Of a DNA stretch of 64,000 nucleotides, positions 18,025 through 26,403 are shown piece after piece; within the stretch, counting starts at the first letter, position 1, and every line of letters starts with the position of its first letter. The notes beneath the pieces were generated by a model that made no database searches, was not told the DNA's origin, and worked only from the letters and a program-made list of their open reading frames with translations. Where the stretch lies: NCBI GenBank assembly GCA_035628595.1, contig DASPJN010000143.1, positions 1-64,000 of the forward strand. The letters run 5' to 3'. The position numbers were made by a program, and so were the translations under genes. This DNA comes from Chryseosolibacter sp035628595 (GTDB lineage: Bacteria; Bacteroidota; Bacteroidia; Cytophagales; Cyclobacteriaceae).

Positions 18025-18837
18025 ATGGCTTACAACATACTTAAGGGTAAACGCGGGATCATCTTCGGAGCGCTTGATGAGAATTCAATTGCCTGGAAGA
18101 CAGCATTGAAGATAAAAGAAGAAGGCGGTTCATTTACACTTACCAATGCACCCATTGCAATGCGCATGGGGAAAATAAATGAGCTTGCGAAGACTTGCAG
18201 TGCTGAAGTGATTCCAGCAGACGCAACCTCAGAAGAAGATTTGCAAAAGCTGTTCAGTAAGTCAGTTGAAGTGCTGGGAGGAAAGTTGGATTTTGTCCTG
18301 CATTCAATTGGTATGAGTCCGAACGTTCGCAAAGATCGCCCTTATGGTGACTTGAATTATGACTGGTATTTAAAAACTCTTGATATATCCGGTATCTCTT
18401 TCCATAAAGTTTTGCAAACAGCAGAGAAGCTTGATGCGATGAACGAATGGGGTTCGATCCTTGCGCTCACGTACATTGCCGCACAGCGAACGTTTCCTGA
18501 CTACTCTGATATGGCGCAGGCGAAGGCTGTACTTGAATCAATAGCCAGAAGTTATGGTTATCGTTTTGCAAAGCTGAAGAATGTTCGCGTTAATACGATT
18601 TCTCAATCGCCGACAAAAACAACTGCGGGCGCTGGTATTTCAGGCTTTGATGTGTTTTATGATTATGCACAGATGATGTCGCCGCTGGGTAATGCGTCAG
18701 GTGAGGATTGCGCGAACTATATCGTCATGATGTTCTCAGACCTTTCGCGCATGGTAACAATGCAGAATCTGATGCATGACGGTGGATTTTCTTCGACTGG
18801 CATTACCGAAGATCTCATTCAGAGGTTAACGAAGTAA
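18025..18837 (+). CDS. fabI: Enoyl-[acyl-carrier-protein] reductase (NADH)
   Basis: FabI reduces trans-2-enoyl-ACP in the last step of each fatty-acid elongation cycle. It is an atypical short-chain dehydrogenase with the catalytic pattern Tyr150, Tyr160 and Lys167, matching Tyr146/Tyr156/Lys163 of E. coli FabI. The N-terminal nucleotide-binding segment reads GKRGIIFGALDENSIAW (8-24). The 270-residue length agrees. It is divergent from murI and ends shortly before a good intrinsic terminator, so it is probably largely monocistronic with some read-through into ispE. Confidence 0.95.
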   Translation: MAYNILKGKRGIIFGALDENSIAWKTALKIKEEGGSFTLTNAPIAMRMGKINELAKTCSAEVIPADATSEEDLQKLFSKSVEVLGGKLDFVLHSIGMSPNVRKDRPYGDLNYDWYLKTLDISGISFHKVLQTAEKLDAMNEWGSILALTYIAAQRTFPDYSDMAQAKAVLESIARSYGYRFAKLKNVRVNTISQSPTKTTAGAGISGFDVFYDYAQMMSPLGNASGEDCANYIVMMFSDLSRMVTMQNLMHDGGFSSTGITEDLIQRLTK

Positions 18838-18851
18838 CACATAAATCACGA

Positions 18852-18890
18852 GTGGCTGATTGACCAGTCTTAGTTTAATCAGTCACTTTT
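18852..18890 (+). terminator. Rho-independent terminator after fabI
   Basis: Stem arms GTGGCTGATT (18852-18861) and AATCAGTCAC (18877-18886) pair over 10 positions with one G-U pair. A 15-base loop separates them and TTTT follows. It lies between the fabI stop and the ispE start. Confidence 0.7.
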
Positions 18891-18904
18891 ACGTTTCTCG
18901 CTCA

Positions 18905-19720
18905 ATGGTGTTTTTTCCGCCGTGCAAGATCAACTTAGGACTGCGCATCATTGAAAAGCGCAACGACGGGTTCCATAATATTGAAACATGTTTTTTTCCG
19001 TTGCCATGGAGCGACGTCCTCGAGATCATTCCCTCGTCGTCATTTGTATTTACAAGTTCAGGAATTCCGGTTCCAGGTGATCTTAATCAGAACCTTTGCG
19101 TCAAAGCATATGAGCTTTTACAGGAAGCATTTAACCTTCCCGCAGTTCAAATACACCTTCATAAAATATTGCCGATCGGCGCTGGCCTGGGCGGTGGGTC
19201 ATCAGACGCGGCCTACATGCTGAACGGATTAAATGAGATTTTTGAATTAAATATTTCCGATACTAAGCTTCAGCAATTTGCATCGATACTTGGAAGTGAC
19301 TGTGCATTTTTTCTTAAGAACCAACCGATGATCGGAACCGGTAAAGGCGACGAATTGTCTAGCGTTGCATTAACGTTGAAAGGAAAATTTGTCGTTGTTG
19401 CAAAGCCCGGTGTCCACATCTCAACGCACGAGGCATACGCCGGCGTAAAACCTTCAAATGAAACGAAAGCTATTCGCAATATTGTTGAAAGCGTACCAAT
19501 TGCTGACTGGAGAGACTTGTTGGAAAACGATTTCGAAGCTTCAATTTTTTTGAAATACCCCGAGATCGCCATTTGTAAACACACGATGTACGACAGTGGT
19601 GCAGTGTACGCGTCAATGACCGGTTCGGGGTCGAGTGTGTTCGGGATTTTTGATAATGTTGTGGACCTTAAATCTAAATTTCAAGGCTGCGACTATTGGG
19701 CAGGAGAGTTACACAATTAA
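18905..19720 (+). CDS. ispE: 4-diphosphocytidyl-2-C-methyl-D-erythritol kinase
   Basis: IspE phosphorylates CDP-ME in the non-mevalonate (MEP) isoprenoid pathway, so this organism makes isoprenoids by the MEP route. It is a GHMP kinase with PPCKINLGLRI at residues 5-15, the phosphate loop PIGAGLGGGSSDAAY (90-104) and a C-terminal SMTGSGSSVFG motif. The ATG at 18905 is preferred to an in-frame TTG 45 bases upstream because residue 1 then sits directly before the conserved N-terminus (271 residues), and because the TTG lies inside the fabI terminator. Its 3' end overlaps the convergent EamA gene by 4 bases. Confidence 0.93.
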   Translation: MVFFPPCKINLGLRIIEKRNDGFHNIETCFFPLPWSDVLEIIPSSSFVFTSSGIPVPGDLNQNLCVKAYELLQEAFNLPAVQIHLHKILPIGAGLGGGSSDAAYMLNGLNEIFELNISDTKLQQFASILGSDCAFFLKNQPMIGTGKGDELSSVALTLKGKFVVVAKPGVHISTHEAYAGVKPSNETKAIRNIVESVPIADWRDLLENDFEASIFLKYPEIAICKHTMYDSGAVYASMTGSGSSVFGIFDNVVDLKSKFQGCDYWAGELHN

Positions 19721-20616
19721 TCGATCAGTACTGTTTTGTCAAAGCGTTTTTTCATCAAAGGGTAAGCCGCTACCGCGATCAAAATAATGAAGGTTCCTAA
19801 ATAAAAATTCGAGGTCATTTTTTCAGCGTTACCAAAAATGATTACAGCCATAACAATTCCATAGAGTGGCTCGAGGTTCAGCGTGAGTTGAATCATAAAG
19901 ACAGAAACGCGCTTCATTAGTTCGACAGCAACCGTGTAGGCATATACAGAGCACACACCGGCGAGCAAGGCAATATAAACCCAATCCATGAGCGGCGGGC
20001 TTAGCTGAAGGGCCTGATCCTGCAGAATATGCTGCTGATACAGTGGCAGCGCAATACCAATGCTGACGAATACGCCAATCATTTCGTAAAAGGTAATGGT
20101 CTTCGAAGGAATTCGTCTCACCATCTTCGAATTAAAGACCGAGAACAAGGCGGACGTAAAACCTGCAAGCACGCCAAGCGCCAGTCCGAGCTTGTATTCA
20201 AAATCAAAGGAGAAGATGATGTAAAGCCCGGTAATCACAATTATACCAAGAATGACCTCGTAACTCTTAATTTTCGTCCGATTGAACATTGGTTCCAAAA
20301 AAGCTGCCCATAGCGAATTGGTTGCAAATCCCACAAGGCTCACCGATACATTCGAAACCCGGGCTGATCCGAAGAACGCCAGCCAGTGAATGGCCACAAT
20401 GAATCCGATCATTAAAAGTCTCCCAAGATCCTGATTCGATACAGAAAACTTTTCTTTGGTAAAAAGTATTACCGCGCCCATTCCGACCGCAGCCAGGATA
20501 GCGCGAAAGAAGACCATTTCAACGGATGGAATTGTAACAAGTTTGCCGAGTATCGCCGAAAAACCCCACAGAAAGACAATGAAATGAAGTTTCAGGTAGT
20601 CTGATGTCGAAGCCAT
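19717..20616 (-). CDS. EamA/DMT-family inner-membrane transporter
   Basis: The 299-residue protein shows ten hydrophobic segments in two homologous halves, the organisation of the drug/metabolite transporter superfamily (two EamA domains). The first helix contains HFIVFLWGFSAILGK. The substrate cannot be read from sequence; relatives export amino acids, metabolites or cofactors. The start codon overlaps the stop of the upstream LptF/G-type gene by one base, so they are co-transcribed, probably together with tgt. Confidence 0.88.
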   Translation of the reverse strand: MASTSDYLKLHFIVFLWGFSAILGKLVTIPSVEMVFFRAILAAVGMGAVILFTKEKFSVSNQDLGRLLMIGFIVAIHWLAFFGSARVSNVSVSLVGFATNSLWAAFLEPMFNRTKIKSYEVILGIIVITGLYIIFSFDFEYKLGLALGVLAGFTSALFSVFNSKMVRRIPSKTITFYEMIGVFVSIGIALPLYQQHILQDQALQLSPPLMDWVYIALLAGVCSVYAYTVAVELMKRVSVFMIQLTLNLEPLYGIVMAVIIFGNAEKMTSNFYLGTFIILIAVAAYPLMKKRFDKTVLID

Positions 20617-21938
20617 TAACGGGGAACGTATTTATACATGGCAAGTGAGATGATCGCGAAGGTAATGTTCGGAATCCATACTGATATCTGTGGAGGCCAT
20701 TGACCGTTCTCAGCAAAGGTTCTGAATAACATAAAAAAGAGAATGAAGATAAAGGATAGTAAAAAGCCGAGCGCAATTTGCAATCCGGTTCCGCCGCGAC
20801 TTTTTCTTGACGAAACGATCACACCCATAAATACGAGAATAAAAATAGTGAACGGCGATGAATACCGGGTGTATTTTTCAACCTGGTAAACCTCTACGCC
20901 CGCTGAGCCACGAGCCCTCAGCGTTTTAATGTAAGCATTTAATTCAGGTAATGTCATTCCCTCATATTTACGATAATCGCTTTCAAATTCCTTTGGATGA
21001 ATCACCAGTGCTGTATCGATAACCGCCCCAGCCTGATACTTTTCAGGTGATGATTGTTTTTTTGCTATAATTCGTTTTGGGCGTTCCGTATTGACGGTAG
21101 TTGTAGTTGCTGAAGCTTTTGGTTTTTTAAGTTCCGTCTTTGTTTTTGATCTTGGCTTGTCTTCTCTTTTTGGTTTTTCTTTAAGCAAGCGAGCGTCTTT
21201 AAGAGTGTCTCGTTTTATTGCAATATTTTTAGTTGGGATAGAATCAACATCCAGTATATCCTCATTCTCTATCTCGCTATTTGAGGTGCTCTCAAATACA
21301 GCGTCAATCTTTCGGATGCGATAGTCCCGCACTTTCCATTTCTGGGTGGTCGAATCCCACTCTATCCTGGTTCCTGTCATTTTTTCAACTAGTCGGTTAT
21401 TCTCGAACCTCTCCATTGTGAAGTGATAACCGGTGTGAATCGTGTTGTTATAGCTCTGCAAGTACAGGTAAACATCAGGTGCCACCTGAATATGGATATT
21501 ACGCTTGTCGTAATAGAACTTACTTTTTAGATGCTCAACATCGAATGCAAGTCTTGATTTATTGGAGTTTGGGATTATCCAGCCACTTAGAAAAAAGCTC
21601 AAAACTGCAACGACAAAAGCGCCGAAGAAAAATGGAACGAGAAAGCGCATGAAACTTACTCCGCTACTCAAAATTGCAATAACTTCAGTTCTCACCGCCA
21701 TTCGTGAGCACACATACACCGTTGCAATGAAAATTGTAATCGGTGTAATGAGACTTCCGATCCACATAACGTAGTCGACATAATACGATGCAATCTCACC
21801 GGCGCTGACACCAGCTTTCGCAAACTTGTCCATTTTATCCGTCATATCGATCACTGCGATGACGGAAAGCAGGATGAGTACCACGAAAAAGAACGTGCTG
21901 AGAAATTGTTTTAAAATATATTTATCAAGAAGCTTCAT
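20616..21938 (-). CDS. LptF/LptG family permease (YjgP/YjgQ)
   Basis: LptF and LptG are the transmembrane subunits of the ABC machine that extracts lipopolysaccharide from the inner membrane. The product has three N-terminal helices, a periplasmic jellyroll-like domain and three C-terminal helices. The N-terminus MKLLDKYILKQFLSTFFFV is typical. The ATG at 21938 is chosen over one 66 bases upstream, which would run into tgt. An unusual Lys/Pro/Thr-rich insertion of about 80 residues (about 225-305) interrupts the periplasmic domain. The partner permease and the LptB ATPase are not in this window. Confidence 0.88.
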   Translation of the reverse strand: MKLLDKYILKQFLSTFFFVVLILLSVIAVIDMTDKMDKFAKAGVSAGEIASYYVDYVMWIGSLITPITIFIATVYVCSRMAVRTEVIAILSSGVSFMRFLVPFFFGAFVVAVLSFFLSGWIIPNSNKSRLAFDVEHLKSKFYYDKRNIHIQVAPDVYLYLQSYNNTIHTGYHFTMERFENNRLVEKMTGTRIEWDSTTQKWKVRDYRIRKIDAVFESTSNSEIENEDILDVDSIPTKNIAIKRDTLKDARLLKEKPKREDKPRSKTKTELKKPKASATTTTVNTERPKRIIAKKQSSPEKYQAGAVIDTALVIHPKEFESDYRKYEGMTLPELNAYIKTLRARGSAGVEVYQVEKYTRYSSPFTIFILVFMGVIVSSRKSRGGTGLQIALGFLLSFIFILFFMLFRTFAENGQWPPQISVWIPNITFAIISLAMYKYVPR

Positions 21939-21945
21939 GAGTTGC

Positions 21946-23076
21946 TTACAGTCGCTGCGATACAATTTTAACCATATTGTTCTTCCATGCGGCAAATGTG
22001 CCATGAATTATCTGTTGCCTCGCCTCTTTTACCAACCATAGATAAAATGTAAGGTTGTGAAGGGTAGCAATTTGTGCGCCCAAAATTTCCTTACTCATGA
22101 TCAAGTGTCTCAAATACGCCTTCGAATAAAAGGTGCTCGCATATCCGCCCAACTGGGCATCTATCGCCGTAAGGTCATCTTTCCATTTTTCATTACGGAT
22201 ATTGATGATCCCTTGCGTTGTGAAAAGCATGCCATTCCGGGCGTTTCGGGTGGGCATAACACAGTCAAACATGTCAACACCTAACGCAATACATTCGAGG
22301 ATATTCTCGGGCGTGCCGACACCCATGAGATAACGTGGCTTATCGGAAGGTAAAATGCCGCATACCAACGCCGTCATCGAATACATATCCTCATGAGGTT
22401 CGCCGACAGAAAGACCGCCAATTGCATTACCGGATTGATTCTGTGCGGCAATGAATTCGGCCGATTGCTGGCGAAGATCTTTGTAAACACTGCCCTGAAC
22501 TATCGGGAACAACGCTTGCTCGTAACCATACTTAGGATCAGTTTCTTCCATGCGTGTTACACATCGCTTTAGCCACTTATGGGTTAGCTCCATCGACGTT
22601 TTTGCGTAATTGTATTCGCATGGATACGGCGTGCATTCGTCGAATGCCATGATGATGTCGGCGCCGATACTCCGTTGAATGTCCATCACCGATTCCGGCG
22701 AGAAGTGATGTTTCGATCCATCAATGTGAGATTTGAACGTTACCCTTTCGGCGTTGATCTTTCTGTTCTCGGAGAGTGAATAAACCTGGTAACCGCCGCT
22801 ATCCGTTAAAATTGGACGCGCCCAGCCATTAAACTTGTGAAGGCCGCCAGCTTTCTCGAGCAAGTCAATGCCTGGCTTTAGATAAAGATGATACGTATTT
22901 CCGAGTATAATTTGTGCCTCAACGTCCTGTTCAAGTTCGCGTTGGTGCACGGCCTTCACGGATCCGGCTGTACCCACCGGCATGAATATGGGTGTTTCGA
23001 TCATTCCGTGTGCGGTTTCAAGTGTTCCGGCACGGGCGGATGAAAAAGCGTCTTTCGATTTTAACGTAAACGTCAT
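21946..23076 (-). CDS. tgt: tRNA-guanine transglycosylase (queuine tRNA-ribosyltransferase)
   Basis: Tgt exchanges guanine-34 for preQ1 in tRNAs for Asp, Asn, His and Tyr. Catalytic landmarks are present: LTDSGGYQVYSL (about 85-96), IMAFDECTPYP (about 144-154), GGLSVGEP and DCVMPTRNARNG. The zinc-binding Cys-x-Cys-x2-Cys loop that normally follows is replaced by QLGGYASTFYSKAYL, so three of the four zinc ligands are missing. From memory, other Bacteroidota Tgt sequences also lack them. The start ATG at 23076 fits family N-termini (376 residues); an ATG 33 bases upstream is less likely. It precedes the LptF/G-like gene by 7 bases. Confidence 0.92.
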   Translation of the reverse strand: MTFTLKSKDAFSSARAGTLETAHGMIETPIFMPVGTAGSVKAVHQRELEQDVEAQIILGNTYHLYLKPGIDLLEKAGGLHKFNGWARPILTDSGGYQVYSLSENRKINAERVTFKSHIDGSKHHFSPESVMDIQRSIGADIIMAFDECTPYPCEYNYAKTSMELTHKWLKRCVTRMEETDPKYGYEQALFPIVQGSVYKDLRQQSAEFIAAQNQSGNAIGGLSVGEPHEDMYSMTALVCGILPSDKPRYLMGVGTPENILECIALGVDMFDCVMPTRNARNGMLFTTQGIINIRNEKWKDDLTAIDAQLGGYASTFYSKAYLRHLIMSKEILGAQIATLHNLTFYLWLVKEARQQIIHGTFAAWKNNMVKIVSQRL

Positions 23077-23086
23077 ATAAAGAGCG

Positions 23087-23094
23087 CAAAAATA
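23087..23094 (-). promoter_or_regulatory. Candidate -7 promoter element for tgt
   Basis: On the minus strand this reads TATTTTTG, an exact match to TAnnTTTG, 10 bases before the tgt ATG. The nearest TTG lies 14 bases upstream, shorter than the usual 17-23 spacing, so confidence is limited. Confidence 0.35.
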
Positions 23095-23181
23095 CCTTTC
23101 CCAAGTCACAAATCCACCAGCGGATGAGGTGCATTGGTAAAATGCTGGAATTCATCCTGCTTCTTACATTCTTGTATGAAG

Positions 23182-23204
23182 TTTTCACACAGTACGTGTA
23201 AAAA
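23182..23204. promoter_or_regulatory. Inverted repeat in the tgt / glycosyltransferase divergent intergenic region
   Basis: TTTTCACAC (23182-23190) and GTGTAAAAA (23196-23204) are near-perfect inverted arms with one mismatch and a 5-base centre. The site lies upstream of both divergent genes and could be an operator. No factor is assigned. Confidence 0.35.
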
Positions 23205-23231
23205 TCCATTAGTATCATGACCACTATAATT

Positions 23232-23239
23232 TATCTTTG
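23232..23239 (+). promoter_or_regulatory. Candidate -7 promoter element for the glycosyltransferase gene
   Basis: TATCTTTG matches the Bacteroidota TAnnTTTG consensus exactly and lies 20 bases before the proposed TTG start. A -33 TTG at the expected spacing was not found. Confidence 0.4.
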
Positions 23240-23259
23240 CGAGCTCAAACGTTGATACC

Positions 23260-24375
23260 TTGTTGCTGCCCCTGATTAGCCTCTTTGGACTCTTTGCATT
23301 TGTCCAGCTCTTTTATCTGTTGATTTTCTCAATTACGATCTCTAAGAAGCGACCGGCTAATAGCCATGCGTTGCCGCCGGTTTCGATTTTGGTTTGCGCG
23401 CATGATGAGGAGGAAAACCTTAAGAAGCTTATTCCGGATTTGCTGAATCAGGATTACCCCGATTTCGAAGTGATTGTGGTAAACGACAGGTCAAACGATA
23501 ATACCTACGATTATTTGCGTGAACTAAGCCAGCAAGACGACCGCCTCAAAATGGTGAACGTAAAGGATACACCTTCGCATGTTAACGGTAAAAAATATGC
23601 GATCACACTCGGTATTCGTGCAGCCGCTAACGACTGGATTGTACTGACGGATGCGGATTGCAGACCAGTTTCGAACTTATGGGTTCGTTCCATGGCGGAC
23701 AGCTTTACAGATGACGCGCAATTTGTTCTTGGGTTTGCGCCATACCAAACATCCCCCGGTTTTTTAAATCACTTCATTCGTTTTGAAACCGTTATTACCG
23801 CCCTTCAATTTCTATCGCTGGCATTGATGAAAAATCCCTATATGGGCGTCGGGCGGAATCTCGCGTACCGGAAGTCGTTGTTTCTCGCGAAAAAAGGATT
23901 CAATAATTTTTTGCACGTAATCGGCGGCGATGACGATCTTTTTGTGAACCAGCATGCAACTGGAAGAAATACGCGTGTCCATATTGCTGCCGATGCAATC
24001 ACAACGTCAGTCCCGGAAAAAACATGGACTGATTTCTTTTACCAGAAGGTCAGGCATTTGTCCGTTGGAAAATATTACAAGAGTGGTCACAAAGTAATCG
24101 TTGGGCTGTTTAAGATTTCGTGGGTGCTAACGTTGTTTGTGGGATTCACAGTTTTATCACTTTCCTGGAACAATTATGTTATTGCAGGAGCGATTGCCGG
24201 CGTGCTCTTGTGCCGCTGGATTTTGCTTGGCGTTGCCGTGAATTCATTGATCAGGAAAGCGGGTTTGAGATTTAATTTTGCGTTAATACCGGTTTTAGAT
24301 ATTGTATATCCGATTTATTATATTTCAACTGGACTGGTAGCGTTTTTTACAAAAAAGGTTCGATGGAAGACTTAA
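23260..24375 (+). CDS. Family 2 glycosyltransferase, membrane-associated
   Basis: An inverting GT-A glycosyltransferase of 371 residues. After an N-terminal membrane helix come the nucleotide-binding start VSILVCAHDEEENL, the VVNDRSNDNT loop, the metal-binding TDADCRP (about 128-134) and an acceptor-side GGDDDLFVNQ motif. Two or three C-terminal hydrophobic segments anchor it. This layout is typical of enzymes acting on lipid-linked sugars or exopolysaccharide; the substrate is unknown. There is no ATG at a sensible position, so translation must begin at TTG 23260 or the adjacent TTG 23263. The 3' end overlaps the sigma factor gene by 13 bases. Confidence 0.87.
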   Translation: MLLPLISLFGLFAFVQLFYLLIFSITISKKRPANSHALPPVSILVCAHDEEENLKKLIPDLLNQDYPDFEVIVVNDRSNDNTYDYLRELSQQDDRLKMVNVKDTPSHVNGKKYAITLGIRAAANDWIVLTDADCRPVSNLWVRSMADSFTDDAQFVLGFAPYQTSPGFLNHFIRFETVITALQFLSLALMKNPYMGVGRNLAYRKSLFLAKKGFNNFLHVIGGDDDLFVNQHATGRNTRVHIAADAITTSVPEKTWTDFFYQKVRHLSVGKYYKSGHKVIVGLFKISWVLTLFVGFTVLSLSWNNYVIAGAIAGVLLCRWILLGVAVNSLIRKAGLRFNFALIPVLDIVYPIYYISTGLVAFFTKKVRWKT

Positions 24376-24971
24376 AACGAGATTTTTCAGATAAGGCGAT
24401 GGAAGATTTCCGCCTCATCGACATGGCCGTTGATGGGGATGACAACGCTTATGCAAGGTTGCTGCAACGCTACAAGCGACCGGTCTACCATACCATTCTG
24501 AAAATGGTTCGCAATATTGACGATGCAGAAGACCTTACTATCGAATCATTTGCTAAAGCATTTAAAAGTCTCCACAAGTTCAAGAAGGATTTCACTTTCA
24601 GTACATGGCTTTTCAGAATCGCGACCAACAATACAATCGACTTCATCAGAAAGAAAAAATTAAACACACTCAGTATTGAAAATACATTCACCGATGGCGA
24701 CGGCCAATCCGTCTCCATCGACGTGGAAGATGAAAACCTCGATCCGCAGGAAGAAACGATCAAAGCACAAAAAGCTGAGCTGATGCAATTGTTCGTTGAT
24801 AAGCTTCCCTCTAAGTATCAAAAGCTGGTAAGGTTGAGATATTTTCATGAGCTTTCGTATGAGGAGATTGCAGCAGAAATTGACGCGCCGCTCGGAACAG
24901 TCAAAGCGCAACTTCACCGTGCGCGTGAGCTGATGTTTGAAATGGTGAAGAACAAGCGCGACCTTATCTGA
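24363..24971 (+). CDS. ECF-type RNA polymerase sigma factor
   Basis: The 202-residue protein has sigma region 2 (about 28-95, including DDAEDLTIESFAKAF and FSTWLFRIATNNTIDFIRKKK) and region 4 (about 140-195) with the helix-turn-helix LSYEEIAAEIDAPLGTVKAQLHRARE. It lacks regions 1 and 3, as expected for an extracytoplasmic-function sigma factor. An acidic linker joins the domains. It overlaps the glycosyltransferase gene by 13 bases, and no anti-sigma factor gene is adjacent, which is unusual for ECF factors. Its promoters and signal are unknown. Confidence 0.93.
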   Translation: MEDLKRDFSDKAMEDFRLIDMAVDGDDNAYARLLQRYKRPVYHTILKMVRNIDDAEDLTIESFAKAFKSLHKFKKDFTFSTWLFRIATNNTIDFIRKKKLNTLSIENTFTDGDGQSVSIDVEDENLDPQEETIKAQKAELMQLFVDKLPSKYQKLVRLRYFHELSYEEIAAEIDAPLGTVKAQLHRARELMFEMVKNKRDLI

Positions 24972-25007
24972 TTTTCGATGACCGTCAGCCCACACCTTAC
25001 CTTATAA

Positions 25008-25637
25008 ATGCAATCAGCAGAAATAATTTTCTCGTACTTCCCTGAACTTACGCAACATCAACGCGAGCAGTTCTTGCAGCTTTTTCATTTATATAGCGAA
25101 TGGAATGAAAAGATCAATGTCGTCTCACGAAAGGATATTGACAATCTTTACATGAATCATGTGCTGCATTCACTTGGAATAGCAAAGGTGATGAAGTTTA
25201 ATCCCGGCGCAACGGTTCTTGATGTTGGCACAGGTGGTGGCTTCCCGGGAATTCCACTTTCAATCATGTTTCCCGAGACAAAATTTCATCTTGTCGATAG
25301 TATCGGCAAAAAAATTACGGTTGTGAAAAATGTTGCGGCCGGTGTCGGACTTAAGAATGTAGTGGTCGAGCAGATGCGCGCCGAACAGGTAAAAGGTCAA
25401 TATGATTTTATTGTAAGCCGCGCGGTTACACGACTCAAGGAATTCTACGGATGGATTCATCAGAAGACGAAAAAGCAATCCACGCATAAGCTCGATAATG
25501 GAATTTTATATCTGAAGGGCGGCGATCTGGATGAAGAACTTGCTGAATTGAAGAAGGCACACAGCTTGTATGAACTTTCGAATTTCTTCACGGAAGAATT
25601 CTTTCAGACAAAAAAAGTAGTATACGTGCCTTTGTAA
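25008..25637 (+). CDS. rsmG: 16S rRNA (guanine-527-N7) methyltransferase
   Basis: RsmG methylates G527 of 16S rRNA using S-adenosylmethionine. The SAM-binding motif VLDVGTGGGFPGIPL is at about 67-81 and is nearly invariant in the family. The downstream DFIVSRAVTRLKEF segment, with the conserved SRA, is also present. The 209-residue length fits. It follows the sigma factor gene by 36 bases and converges with an acyltransferase gene that ends 4 bases away. Confidence 0.95.
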   Translation: MQSAEIIFSYFPELTQHQREQFLQLFHLYSEWNEKINVVSRKDIDNLYMNHVLHSLGIAKVMKFNPGATVLDVGTGGGFPGIPLSIMFPETKFHLVDSIGKKITVVKNVAAGVGLKNVVVEQMRAEQVKGQYDFIVSRAVTRLKEFYGWIHQKTKKQSTHKLDNGILYLKGGDLDEELAELKKAHSLYELSNFFTEEFFQTKKVVYVPL

Positions 25638-25641
25638 AACC

Positions 25642-26391
25642 TTATTTCATTTTCTCCCTGTTATCAACAATCATTGATTGCATTGCATCAAACGTTCTTT
25701 GTTTCAGCGCAGGGATGTCGGCAATCGTCAGTCCGGCGGTTTGTATTTCGTCGCCTACGTAAATCCTCACCAGTCCCGGTCGAAGATCAATCGTTCCCGG
25801 TGGCATCAGCCGCCCTGCACCTATTACGACCATCGGCATCAATGCCTGTTGCGTGTCTACTGCAATGCGAAAGGCTCCATCATGAAAAGGCTGAAGAATT
25901 TCTTTCGAGCGGTTTTGTGTTCCTTCGACAAAGATCAATATGGAAAGCCCTTCCTTCAAATAGGCCTTTAATCTGTCAATGCTTTTCTTGCGACTTTCGG
26001 GGCTTGAACGATCAACAATAATGGTAGCAGCTTTGGCAATCCATCCGAACACGGGAATCTTGAGAAGCTCTTTCTTTGCGAGCGGTCTGAATTGTCCGGG
26101 GATAATCATCCGTATTCCGGGAAGATCGAGAAATGAAGTGTGGTTGCTTACATAGATGTACGACTTCCCAGTCAACATCTTCTCGCGACCGTAAAAGCGA
26201 TAGCGAATGAATGTAAGCTTGCTGAAGATCCAGCTCCAGATGTACAAGAAGAAATAACCTACAATCCCGGCCCGTGTTCCAAAGAAGAAAGGGATTACCA
26301 ATCCCGGCAGGAAAAGGACCATAAAAAATGAGAAAACCAGACCAACCCAAAAAATGTACAGGGCGCGAAATATCTTTTTGATAAAATTCAA
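25642..26391 (-). CDS. 1-acyl-sn-glycerol-3-phosphate acyltransferase family protein (PlsC-like), copy 1
   Basis: PlsC enzymes acylate lysophosphatidic acid to phosphatidic acid. The 249-residue protein has two N-terminal hydrophobic segments, the catalytic NHTSFLD (Nx(4)D-type HX4D motif, about 82-88), LAKKELLKIPVFGW, and the substrate motif FVEGTQNRS. It lies 12 bases after gatC. A second, diverged PlsC-type gene lies on the other side of gatC, so the two may differ in acceptor. Which one is the main LPA acyltransferase cannot be decided here. Confidence 0.88.
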   Translation of the reverse strand: MNFIKKIFRALYIFWVGLVFSFFMVLFLPGLVIPFFFGTRAGIVGYFFLYIWSWIFSKLTFIRYRFYGREKMLTGKSYIYVSNHTSFLDLPGIRMIIPGQFRPLAKKELLKIPVFGWIAKAATIIVDRSSPESRKKSIDRLKAYLKEGLSILIFVEGTQNRSKEILQPFHDGAFRIAVDTQQALMPMVVIGAGRLMPPGTIDLRPGLVRIYVGDEIQTAGLTIADIPALKQRTFDAMQSMIVDNREKMK

Positions 26392-26403
26392 AGCTGAATG
26401 TTT

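Noticed and set aside
18860..18904. TTG start of ispE 45 bases upstream
   Set aside because: It lies in the stem of the fabI terminator and adds residues not seen in IspE.
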